Made by a program: the position numbers and the translations under genes
Shown here: positions 1 through 8,800 of the stretch, one piece after another
Layout of the letters: every line of letters begins with the position of its first letter
How positions within the stretch are numbered: the stretch's first letter is position 1
NCBI RefSeq assembly: GCF_003182485.1
Contig: NZ_QGTX01000001.1
Location: forward strand, 2,416,001 to 2,480,000
Reading direction: 5' to 3'
DNA length: 64,000 nucleotides
Origin: Geodermatophilus normandii
GTDB taxonomy: Bacteria > Actinomycetota > Actinomycetes > Mycobacteriales > Geodermatophilaceae
The notes under the pieces: model-generated
Seen by the model: only the letters and a program-made list of their open reading frames with translations
Databases searched by the model: none
What the model was told of the DNA's origin: nothing

Positions 1-177
1 GGCCGGCTGCTCACCCTCGTCGAGCAGCTCCGGGCGACGTCGCAGCTGATCGTCATCACCCACCAGAAGCGGACGATGGAGATCGCCGACGCGCTCTACG
101 GCGTGAGCATGCGCGGTGACGGCATCACCGGCGTCATCAGCCAGCGCCTGCGCGAGCCCGAGACGGCCCGGGCATAG
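1..177 (+). CDS. smc: Chromosome segregation protein SMC, C-terminal end (partial)
   Basis: Open from the left edge of the window; 58 residues and a TAG stop are visible. The segment reads through [20 protein letters not shown], the end of the C-terminal ABC-type head domain of SMC, including the H-loop (ITH) that contacts the ATP gamma-phosphate. SMC condenses and segregates the chromosome with ScpA/ScpB. Identity is also supported by position: smc directly precedes ftsY in mycobacteria and Streptomyces, although here two minus-strand genes intervene. The gene ends just before a perfect 38-bp palindrome that probably stops transcription. Confidence 0.9.
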   Translation, partial: GRLLTLVEQLRATSQLIVITHQKRTMEIADALYGVSMRGDGITGVISQRLREPETARA

Positions 178-180
178 GAG

Positions 181-218
181 GCGATCCCCACGTCCTGGGC
201 CCAGGACGTGGGGATCGC
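181..218. terminator. Bidirectional terminator: perfect 38-bp palindrome
   Basis: Bases 181-199 are exactly complementary to 200-218, so either strand can fold into a hairpin of up to about 17 bp with a minimal loop. It lies 3 bp after the smc stop and 14 bp before the stop of the minus-strand gene, so it is well placed to terminate both convergent units. No U-tract follows, as is usual in high-GC actinobacteria. Confidence 0.8.
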
Positions 219-232
219 TCCCCAGGCCTCGC

Positions 233-1048
233 TCAGACGCCCGAGGGGACCAGCAGGTCGACGGCGAGCGGGAGGTGGTCCGACGCGCCGGCGCCGTCGA
301 GCACGCGCGCACCGGCCACGCCGATGCCCCCGGTCACCCACACCTGGTCGATGCGCACGTGCGGGGCACGCGCCGGGTGCGTGAGGCCCTCGTCGCGCTG
401 CCAGAACCGCCAGCGGGCCTGGTCCTCCCGCTCGGGAGCCAGCTCCCAGGCGTCGGCGAAGCCCTCGCGCAGCGCGGCGAGCTCCGGGGCGTCGGGCGCG
501 GCGTTCAGGTCGCCGACCACCACGCCGGTCGCCATCGGGTCCTCGAACAGCCCGCGCAGCAGGGCGACCTGCTCGGCGCGCTCGGCCGCCGACCGGGTGG
601 TCAGGTGGGTGGTGGTCACCCACAGCGCGCCGCCGTCGAGCTCGACCAGGGTGCGCAGCGCGCTGCGCGGCTCCCCGCTGCCGGGCAGCGGGTGCACGTC
701 GCTGACGAGGATCGGCAGCCGGGACAGCAGCGCGTTGCCGTACTGGCGGCGCGGTTCGTCCCCGGGGCGCGCCTGGTCGATGGCGGGGCCCCAGGCCAGC
801 TGCATGTCCAGCGCGCGCGAGAGCAGCAGCGCCTGGTCGACGTCCTCGCTGCGGTCGCCGAAGTGCCGGTCGACCTCCTGCAGGCAGATGACGTCGGCGT
901 CGGCGGCCGCGAGCACCTTCGCCAGGCGGGGGAGGTCGTGCCGGCGGTCGTCGCCCACGCCGTGGTGGGTGTTGAAGGTGACCAGGCGCACCGGGATCGG
1001 CGGCTGGTCGGGACCGGGGGCCGGCTTGAGGCCGTGGGGATCGGTCAC
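233..1048 (-). CDS. Endonuclease/exonuclease/phosphatase (EEP) family protein
   Basis: 271 aa. The EEP fold motifs are in order: TFNTHHG near the N-terminus (metal-site Asn), CLQEVD (catalytic Glu), GDLNAAPDAPE (Asp/Asn of the active site) and GASDHLPL at the C-terminus (the Asp-His pair). The family hydrolyses phosphodiester or phosphate-ester bonds with a divalent metal; the substrate cannot be told from sequence. There is no signal peptide, so it is probably cytoplasmic. The GTG start at 1048 is preceded by CAGGCT at 1055-1060 with a 6-nt spacer, a -10-like placement suggesting a leaderless transcript. It follows the phoD-like gene by 21 bp and converges on smc. Confidence 0.8.
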   Translation of the reverse strand: MTDPHGLKPAPGPDQPPIPVRLVTFNTHHGVGDDRRHDLPRLAKVLAAADADVICLQEVDRHFGDRSEDVDQALLLSRALDMQLAWGPAIDQARPGDEPRRQYGNALLSRLPILVSDVHPLPGSGEPRSALRTLVELDGGALWVTTTHLTTRSAAERAEQVALLRGLFEDPMATGVVVGDLNAAPDAPELAALREGFADAWELAPEREDQARWRFWQRDEGLTHPARAPHVRIDQVWVTGGIGVAGARVLDGAGASDHLPLAVDLLVPSGV

Positions 1049-1069
1049 CCCGTCAGCCTGTCATCCCCG

Positions 1070-2755
1070 TCAGCGCGCCACCGCCACCGGGACGGGATCG
1101 GCCAGCGGCAGGTCGAGCACCTGCTGCAGGCACTCCTCGCCCTCGGCCCGGTGGTCGCTGACGTGCAGCACGAACCGCGCCTCCCGCCCGTCGAGGACCA
1201 GCTCGCCCACCTGGTTGCCGAAGAACGGCCCGGCCGCCTTGGCCCACTCGACCGACGGCGGGCGCACCCGCGCCGCCCGGGCGATCGCCCCGGTGAACCG
1301 CCGCGCCCACCGGCTCCAGCCGATGCGGAAGCCGACCCGGATCGGGTGCGGCGCCTGGTTGTGCAGCGGCGAGACGGTGAGCTGGTGCACCCGCCCGGAC
1401 AGCCCGCCGGGGGAGACCACCTCGGCGGCGTAGGCGTGGTGGACGTCGCCGGAGAGCACCAGCGCCGTCGCGGGCGCCCGGCCGTGCTCTCCGCGGGCCA
1501 CGGCCAGCAGCGCGGCGCCCAGCCGGTCGAAGGAGGCGCCGAAGGCCGCCCAGTGCTCGAGGTCGGCGGCCTGCCGCAGCTTCTCTGCCGCCCGCCCCAG
1601 GAGCCGGCCCTCGTGCCGGACGGCCAGCGCCTCGTCCCACCGCTCGATCGAGTCGATGGCGTGGGGGAGCAGCCAGGGCAGCGACGTGCCCACCAGCAGG
1701 TGGCTCACGCCGTCCTCGACCGCCTGGCGCATCTGGTCCTCGACCCAGGCGAACTCCAGGTCGTCGACCATCCGGCGGCCCTGCTCCTCGAGCACCCGCC
1801 CGGCGCGGCTGTCGACCATCAGCAGCCGCGCGTCGCCCCAGTGCCGGACGTAGCTCCAGCGCACCGAGTGCGGGTCGCGGTCGGCGGCCAGCGCCATCTC
1901 CCGCAGCAGCGGCGCGGCGTCGGCCCCCTCGGGCAGCGCGCGCACGGCCTGCCACGTCGCGTGCTCCGCGAGCTCGGCGGGGGAGAGGTTGCCCAGGTGC
2001 TGGTAGACCCAGTAGCTCGCCAGCCCGCCGGCGATCCGGTCCTCCCACCAGTCGGTCGCGGTCACCTCGCGGCGCCAGGCCGCCGAGGTGTTCCAGTCGT
2101 CGATCATCTCGTGGTCGTCGAACACCATCGACGACGGGATCGTCGACAGCAGCCAGCGCACCTGCGGATCGCTCCACGACTCGGCGTAGAGGCGGGTGTA
2201 CTCGTCGAAGTCGCGGGTCTGCCCGTCCTCGGGGACCGGTTCGCCCCGGCGCAGGCCCAGCCACGTGCGCGTCGCCGTGGTCAGCTCGTCGGCGTAGACC
2301 TGGTCGCCGAGCATCACCAGCGCGTCGGGCCACCGGTCCTCCGGCAGCGTCGCCACCCGCTCGGCGTAGGCGTCGAGCGCGTCGGGCGGGATGCCCTCGT
2401 CGAGGTCGACGGTGCTCGGTGCCGCGTAGCGGCAGGAGCCGAAGGCCAGCCGGAAGGGGCCCGGCCGGCCGGGGGTGCGGATCCGGCTCGGCGGGAACGG
2501 CGAGCTCTCCTCGGGCCACACCCGCACGCCGTCGAGGCGCACCTCGTAGGGCGTCGTGCTGCCCGGCTCCAGCCCCTCGACCACGACGAGGGCGTAGTGG
2601 TGCCCGCCCGCACGGAAGGTGCGCACGGTCCGTCCGAGGACGTCGACGGTGCACGGGCGGTCGGTCTCCACCCACACGGTGGCCGACACGGGGTCAACGT
2701 GCCGCAGGAGCGGACCGATCAGGAGGGTCGGGGTGTCCCCCTCGGGCAGCGGCAT
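1070..2755 (-). CDS. PhoD-like metallophosphatase (alkaline phosphatase D family)
   Basis: 561 aa. The N-terminal third is a beta-rich Ig-like domain (SATVWVETDRP, then the YEVRLDG strand). The catalytic domain begins at FGSCRYAAPS, with metal-site motifs MLGDQVYADE, MVFDDHEMIDDW and LSGDVHHAYA, all typical of PhoD proteins. The family are Ca/Fe-dependent phosphomonoesterases or phosphodiesterases; many are secreted, but no Tat or Sec signal is visible, so this copy is probably cytoplasmic. I chose the ATG at 2755 because CAGGCT at 2762-2767 sits 6 nt upstream as a leaderless -10; an in-frame GTG at 2773 would overlap that element. It is divergent from ftsY across 71 bp. Confidence 0.85.
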   Translation of the reverse strand: MPLPEGDTPTLLIGPLLRHVDPVSATVWVETDRPCTVDVLGRTVRTFRAGGHHYALVVVEGLEPGSTTPYEVRLDGVRVWPEESSPFPPSRIRTPGRPGPFRLAFGSCRYAAPSTVDLDEGIPPDALDAYAERVATLPEDRWPDALVMLGDQVYADELTTATRTWLGLRRGEPVPEDGQTRDFDEYTRLYAESWSDPQVRWLLSTIPSSMVFDDHEMIDDWNTSAAWRREVTATDWWEDRIAGGLASYWVYQHLGNLSPAELAEHATWQAVRALPEGADAAPLLREMALAADRDPHSVRWSYVRHWGDARLLMVDSRAGRVLEEQGRRMVDDLEFAWVEDQMRQAVEDGVSHLLVGTSLPWLLPHAIDSIERWDEALAVRHEGRLLGRAAEKLRQAADLEHWAAFGASFDRLGAALLAVARGEHGRAPATALVLSGDVHHAYAAEVVSPGGLSGRVHQLTVSPLHNQAPHPIRVGFRIGWSRWARRFTGAIARAARVRPPSVEWAKAAGPFFGNQVGELVLDGREARFVLHVSDHRAEGEECLQQVLDLPLADPVPVAVAR

Positions 2756-2826
2756 GCCGTCAGCCTGGCCCACGCACCCGGCTTCCGCCCAGAGTCCCCT
2801 GTGCGCGGGCTGGGAAGATGACGGCC

Positions 2827-4047
2827 ATGGAGTTCGTGCTGATCGCGATCGCGATCGTCCTCGTGGCCCTGGTCCTCGGGGTGAGCCTGCTGGTCGGCCG
2901 CGGCCGCCGCACCACCCGCCTGGACGACGACGCGGTCTCGGGCACGACGCTCACCCGTCCGCGCCCGCCGGCCGCCCCGCCGACCGAGGACCGGCCCGCG
3001 GGCGCCACCGCGTCGGGCCAGGGGCTGGCGCCCGTCGAGCCGGTCTCGCCGGAGGCGCCACCCGTCGTCGAGCTGCCGCCGGCCGAGCCCGAGCCGGGCC
3101 TGGCGTTCGAGACGCCGCCGCCGTCGGCCGGCCGGCTGGTGCGGCTGCGCTCCCGGCTGGCCCGCTCGCAGTCCTCGCTGGGCCGCGGCCTGCTGACCGT
3201 GCTCGCCCGCGAGCGGCTGACCGAGGACGACTGGGAGGAGGTCGAGGAGACGCTCCTGGCCGCCGACGTCGGCGTCGCGGCGACCACGCAGATCGTCGAG
3301 CGGCTGCGCACCCAGTCGATGGTGCTGGCCACCGCCACGCCCGCGGACCTGCGCGCGCTGCTGGTGCGCGAGCTCACCGCCGTCCTCGGTCCCGACCTCG
3401 ACCGCCGCCTGGGCACCGACCGGCGCGAGGGCCGCCCCGGGGTCGTCCTCGTCGTCGGCGTCAACGGCGCGGGCAAGACGACGACGGTCGGCAAGATCGC
3501 CCGCGTCCTCGTCGGCGACGGGAAGAGCGTCGTCCTCGGTGCCGCCGACACGTTCCGCGCCGCGGCCGCCGACCAGCTCGAGACCTGGGGCGAGCGGGTG
3601 GGCGTGCTCACCGTGCGCGGCCGCGAGGGCGCCGACCCCGCGTCCGTCGCGTTCGAGGCGGTGCGCACCGGCGTGGAGGCCGAGGTCGACACCGTCGTCG
3701 TCGACACCGCCGGGCGGCTGCACACCAAGTCCGGCCTCATGGACGAGCTGGGCAAGATCAAACGGGTCGTGGAGAAGCAGAGCCCGGTCACCGAGGTGCT
3801 GCTCGTCCTCGACGCCACCACCGGCCAGAACGGCATCGTGCAGGCGCGGGTGTTCACCTCCGCCGTCGACGTCACCGGTGTGGTGCTGACCAAGCTCGAC
3901 GGCACGGCCAAGGGCGGGATCGTCGTCTCCGTGCAGCGGGAGCTCGGCATCCCGGTGAAGCTGATCGGCCTGGGGGAGGGCGCCGACGACCTCGCGCCGT
4001 TCGAGCCGGAGACCTTCGCGGAGGGCCTGGTCGGCGGCGCCGACTAG
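2827..4047 (+). CDS. ftsY: Signal recognition particle receptor FtsY
   Basis: 406 aa GTPase that docks the SRP-ribosome complex at the membrane. An N-terminal hydrophobic helix (residues about 2-24, EFVLIAIAIVLVALVLG) should anchor it directly in the membrane, as in many actinobacteria. A Pro/Ala/Glu-rich linker follows, then the NG domain: the P-loop GVNGAGKTTTVGKIA, DTFRAAAADQ, VDTAGR and TKLDGTAKGG. ATG 2827 is preferred over the in-frame ATG at 2818 because GAAGAT (2814-2819) lies 7 nt upstream as a possible -10 and no convincing ribosome site is present. The partner ffh lies 7.5 kb downstream, as in other actinobacteria. Confidence 0.95.
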   Translation: MEFVLIAIAIVLVALVLGVSLLVGRGRRTTRLDDDAVSGTTLTRPRPPAAPPTEDRPAGATASGQGLAPVEPVSPEAPPVVELPPAEPEPGLAFETPPPSAGRLVRLRSRLARSQSSLGRGLLTVLARERLTEDDWEEVEETLLAADVGVAATTQIVERLRTQSMVLATATPADLRALLVRELTAVLGPDLDRRLGTDRREGRPGVVLVVGVNGAGKTTTVGKIARVLVGDGKSVVLGAADTFRAAAADQLETWGERVGVLTVRGREGADPASVAFEAVRTGVEAEVDTVVVDTAGRLHTKSGLMDELGKIKRVVEKQSPVTEVLLVLDATTGQNGIVQARVFTSAVDVTGVVLTKLDGTAKGGIVVSVQRELGIPVKLIGLGEGADDLAPFEPETFAEGLVGGAD

Positions 4048-4048
4048 C

Positions 4049-4066
4049 GGGAGGACCTCTCCTCCC
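4049..4066. terminator. Terminator hairpin after ftsY
   Basis: GGGAGGA (4049-4055) pairs perfectly with TCCTCCC (4060-4066) across a 4-nt loop, starting 2 nt after the ftsY stop. It lies between convergent ftsY and cbiO, so it may serve both. Confidence 0.6.
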
Positions 4067-4121
4067 ACCCCCCGCACGCCGGGCGGTGCCCGGGAGGGGC
4101 CCGGAGGACGCCGACGGAGGC

Positions 4122-4868
4122 TCAGACCCGGGTGGGGTCGAAGCCGAAGGGGAGCTCGAGCCGGTGGGCGGCGAGCAGGTCGGCGTCGGCGAGCAGGTCG
4201 CGGGTCGGCCCGTCGGCCACCACCACGCCGCCGTCGAGGACCACCGAGCGCGGGCACAGCTGCAGGGCGTAGGGCAGGTCGTGGGTGACCATGAGCATGG
4301 TCACCGGCAGGCCCGTGAGGACCTCGGCCAGCTCGCGCCGGCCGGCCGGGTCGAGGTTGGACGACGGCTCGTCGAGCACCAGCACCTCGGGGTGCATCGA
4401 CAGCACCGTGGCGACGGCGACCCGGCGGCGCTGGCCGAAGGACAGGTGGTGCGGCGGCCGGTCGGCGGACCCGGCCATGCCGACCTGCTCCAGCGCCGCG
4501 GCCACCCGGACGGCGACCTCGGGCTCGGGCAGGCCGAGGTTGCGCGGCCCGAACGCCACGTCCTCGCCCACGGTGGGCATGAAGAGCTGGTCGTCGGGGT
4601 CCTGGAAGACGATCCCCACCCGCCGGCGCACCTCGGCGAGGTTCCGCTTCTCCACCGGCAGCCCGCCGACGCTGACCCGGCCGCGCCCACCGGAGAGGAT
4701 CCCGTTGAGGTGGAGCACCAGCGTCGTCTTGCCCGCGCCGTTGGGACCCAGCAGCGCCACCCGTTCCCCGGGCACCAGCCGCAGGTCCACGCCGAACAGC
4801 GCCTGGTGACCGTCGGGGTAGGCGAAGGCCAGGTCCTCGACGAGCAGGGCTGCGGGAGCGGCGGTCAC
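4122..4868 (-). CDS. cbiO: Cobalt/nickel ECF transporter ATPase CbiO
   Basis: 248 aa cytoplasmic ABC ATPase energising the CbiMQO-type ECF importer. Walker A GPNGAGKTT, Q-loop FQDPDDQLF, signature LSFGQRRRVAVA, Walker B VLVLDEPSSNLDP and the switch His in VTHDL are all present, so it should be active. The start is the GTG at 4868, which overlaps the cbiQ stop as GTGA (translational coupling). An ATG exists further upstream but lies inside cbiQ and would add an implausible Arg/Pro-rich extension. It is the last gene of a minus-strand operon cbiM-PDGLE-cbiQ-cbiO. Confidence 0.93.
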   Translation of the reverse strand: MTAAPAALLVEDLAFAYPDGHQALFGVDLRLVPGERVALLGPNGAGKTTLVLHLNGILSGGRGRVSVGGLPVEKRNLAEVRRRVGIVFQDPDDQLFMPTVGEDVAFGPRNLGLPEPEVAVRVAAALEQVGMAGSADRPPHHLSFGQRRRVAVATVLSMHPEVLVLDEPSSNLDPAGRRELAEVLTGLPVTMLMVTHDLPYALQLCPRSVVLDGGVVVADGPTRDLLADADLLAAHRLELPFGFDPTRV

Positions 4869-5647
4869 CCCAGCAGCATCCCCGCCGCGAGCACCGCGGC
4901 GGCGGTCAGGGGGAGGCTCAGCGCGACCAGCCACGCCTGCACGGGCACCGCGGCGGCCGGGCCGGCCGGCATCGCGCCGCCGTACCCCCGCGACAGCATC
5001 GCCAGGTGCACGCGCTCGCCGCGCTCGTAGGACCGCACGAACAGCGCACCGGCGCCGGTGGCCACGACGCGCAGCGCCCCGGGTCCGCGGCCGCGGAACC
5101 CGCGGGACTCCCGCGCCACCCGCATCCGCCGCAGCTCACCGCCGACGACGTCGGCGTAGCGGACCATGAACGACAGGATCTGCACGAGCAGCGCCGGCAG
5201 CCGCAGCCGCTGCAGCCCGCGCACCAGTTCCCGCGCCTCGGTGGTGGCGGCGAGCACCGTGGCGGCGAGCACCGACAGCGTCGCCTTGGCCAGCAGCCCG
5301 CCGCCGGCGGCGAGCCCGCTCTCCGAGAGCGACAGGCCCAGCACCTCGACCCGCGGCCCGCGCGAGACGACCGGCAACAGCAGCGCGAAGACCAGGAACG
5401 GCACCTCGACGACCAACCCGCGGGCCAGCCGCCCGGCCGGCACCCGCGCGACGGCGGCCGCCCCCAGGACGAGGACGGCGTACCCCGCGTAGGCGGCCGG
5501 CGCCCAGGCCGCGTGCACCGGGGTGGCGACGACGACGAGCGCGAACCCCAGCACGGCGACCAGCTTCAGGTGCGGCTCCAGCCGGTGCACCACGCTGCCG
5601 CCGGCGACGTAGGCCGCGCCCAGCGGGCCGCCGTGCCCGGCGCCCAC
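4865..5647 (-). CDS. cbiQ: Cobalt/nickel ECF transporter transmembrane protein CbiQ (EcfT)
   Basis: 260 aa integral membrane coupling subunit. Several hydrophobic segments flank a long cytoplasmic region carrying the two EcfT coupling motifs, here ESRGFRGRG and LSRGYGG, which transmit ATPase movement to the substrate-binding subunit. The GTG start comes 1 nt after the stop of the upstream PDGLE gene and the end overlaps cbiO, so all are cotranscribed. Confidence 0.92.
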   Translation of the reverse strand: MGAGHGGPLGAAYVAGGSVVHRLEPHLKLVAVLGFALVVVATPVHAAWAPAAYAGYAVLVLGAAAVARVPAGRLARGLVVEVPFLVFALLLPVVSRGPRVEVLGLSLSESGLAAGGGLLAKATLSVLAATVLAATTEARELVRGLQRLRLPALLVQILSFMVRYADVVGGELRRMRVARESRGFRGRGPGALRVVATGAGALFVRSYERGERVHLAMLSRGYGGAMPAGPAAAVPVQAWLVALSLPLTAAAVLAAGMLLG

Positions 5648-5648
5648 G

Positions 5649-5987
5649 TCAGTCCCCGGCGGGCCGGGCCGCGGCGGCGTCCTGCGCCGAACGGCCGGTC
5701 CGGCGGCGCAGCGCCAGGGTGAGGCCGCCGGCCAGCACGAGGGTCACCGCGACGCCGGCCACGCCGGCGAGCCCGCCGGAGAGCCGGCCGTCGTCCACGC
5801 CGGAGACGGCGTAGTCGGCCAGCGGCGAGTCCGCGGTGGCGCTGTCGCGGGCGGTGTCGGCGAAGCCGGTCTCGCCCGCGGCCCACTCCAGGCCGTCGGG
5901 GGAGGAGCTCGCGTAGGAGCTGACGAACCCGGCGACGACCAGGGTGACCAGCAGGCCGGCCAGCCACAGGCCGCGACGGCGGCTCAT
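5649..5987 (-). CDS. PDGLE-domain accessory subunit (CbiN-like)
   Basis: 112 aa small membrane protein with two hydrophobic helices (residues about 7-24 and 72-93) around an extracytoplasmic loop that begins SSSPDGLEWAA. The PDGLE motif defines the accessory component found with NikM/CbiM in many Ni/Co ECF systems, where it replaces or resembles CbiN and helps metal delivery. Its ATG overlaps the cbiM stop (ATGA). The four-gene set therefore looks complete: CbiM (substrate binding), PDGLE, CbiQ and CbiO. Confidence 0.88.
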   Translation of the reverse strand: MSRRRGLWLAGLLVTLVVAGFVSSYASSSPDGLEWAAGETGFADTARDSATADSPLADYAVSGVDDGRLSGGLAGVAGVAVTLVLAGGLTLALRRRTGRSAQDAAAARPAGD

Positions 5988-6688
5988 CGCACGACCTCCT
6001 CGGCGCGCAGACCCGGGCGGGTGGCCAGGTCGGCCGGGCGGTGCAGGTGCGCGGCGCCGTGGACCAGGTCGGGCCGGACCGACAGCACCGCGGCCAGCAC
6101 GGCGACGGTGATGACCGCCTCGCCGATCCCGATCAGCACGTGGACGCCGCCCATCGCCGCGGCCACCGCGCCGAGCGGCACGTCGGCGACCCCGCCGGCG
6201 GCGAACAGCGCGACGAACACCAGCGCGGCCGCCGGCACCGAGACGAACGCCCCGGCCCCGGCCGCGGCCAGCAGCCCGCCCCGGGTGCGCGGCAGCACCG
6301 ACAGCAGCAGCCGGGACACCCCGTAGCCGACGCCGACGGCGACCAGGCCCATCAGCGTCACGTTCGTGCCGAGCGCGGTGATCCCGCCGTCGGCGAAGAG
6401 CACCGCCTGGACCACGAGGACGACGGTCGTGCACAGCACCGCCGTCCAGGGGCCGACCAGGACCGCGGTCAGCGCGCCGCCGATCAGGTGACCGCTCGTG
6501 CCGGCGCCGACCGGGAAGTTGACCATCTGCACCGCGAAGACGAACGCGGCGGTGAGGCCCGCCAGGGGAGCGGTGCGCTCGTCGAGCTCGCGGCGGGCGC
6601 CGCGCAGGGCGAGGGCCACCGTCCCGGCGGCGACCACGCCGGTGGCCACGGACGTCGGGGCGTCCAGGAATCCGTCGGGGACGTGCAC
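5984..6688 (-). CDS. cbiM: Cobalt/nickel ECF transporter substrate-binding membrane protein CbiM/NikM
   Basis: 234 aa polytopic S-component that binds Ni2+ or Co2+. In characterised NikM/CbiM proteins the N-terminal Met-His pair is part of the metal site; the GTG at 6688 gives exactly that, fMet-His-Val-Pro-Asp-Gly-Phe. A GGAGG lies 5 nt upstream, so I prefer it to the in-frame GTG at 6700. Further conserved His (GGVHVLIGIGEA) and a Gly-rich MVNFPVGAGTSGHLIGG segment are visible. Metal choice cannot be read from the protein alone, but the Nur-like operator upstream argues for nickel. Confidence 0.92.
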   Translation of the reverse strand: MHVPDGFLDAPTSVATGVVAAGTVALALRGARRELDERTAPLAGLTAAFVFAVQMVNFPVGAGTSGHLIGGALTAVLVGPWTAVLCTTVVLVVQAVLFADGGITALGTNVTLMGLVAVGVGYGVSRLLLSVLPRTRGGLLAAAGAGAFVSVPAAALVFVALFAAGGVADVPLGAVAAAMGGVHVLIGIGEAVITVAVLAAVLSVRPDLVHGAAHLHRPADLATRPGLRAEEVVR

Positions 6689-6734
6689 ACGGGCCTCCAC
6701 GGGGGTGCGGGCGACCGGGTGCCGCCCGCGGGAA

Positions 6735-6740
6735 CCTTAT
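6735..6740 (-). promoter_or_regulatory. Candidate -10 element of the cbiM operon
   Basis: On the minus strand the hexamer TAAGGT fits the actinobacterial TANNNT pattern. It is directly adjacent to the Nur-like box and predicts an RNA start near 6728, leaving a leader of about 40 nt before the GTG at 6688. No clear -35 hexamer is seen. Confidence 0.5.
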
Positions 6741-6757
6741 TGCACACGATTTGCAAC
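6741..6757 (-). promoter_or_regulatory. Nur-type (nickel-responsive Fur family) operator
   Basis: Minus strand reads TTGCAA-ATCGT-GTGCAA, matching the published Streptomyces Nur box tTGCaa-N5-ttGCAA at 11 of 12 positions. It fills the spacer just upstream of the -10 of the cbiM operon, a position where a bound repressor would block RNA polymerase. Inference: nickel-loaded Nur represses nickel uptake. Confidence 0.65.
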
Positions 6758-8701
<1,944 letters not shown>

Positions 8702-8725
8702 ACCGGACCTGACCGGAGATCGACC

Positions 8726-8766
8726 GTCGGCCGGGGTGGTGGGAGGCCCCCACCGCCCCGGCCGAC
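8726..8766 (+). terminator. 18-bp hairpin between glnK and glnD
   Basis: Bases 8726-8743 pair with 8749-8766 over 18 bp with a single G-U pair and a 5-nt loop, 24 nt after the glnK stop and 34 nt before glnD. No U-tract follows. It is likely an attenuator or RNA-processing/stability element that lowers glnD expression relative to amt-glnK. Confidence 0.6.
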
Positions 8767-8800
8767 GCCGTCCTGCCCGCCACCACCCAGGGGGGATCCC

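Noticed and set aside
116..2821. A 901-residue plus-strand frame over the first two minus-strand genes
   Set aside because: Covers two clear enzyme genes on the opposite strand; its own translation shows no conserved motif.
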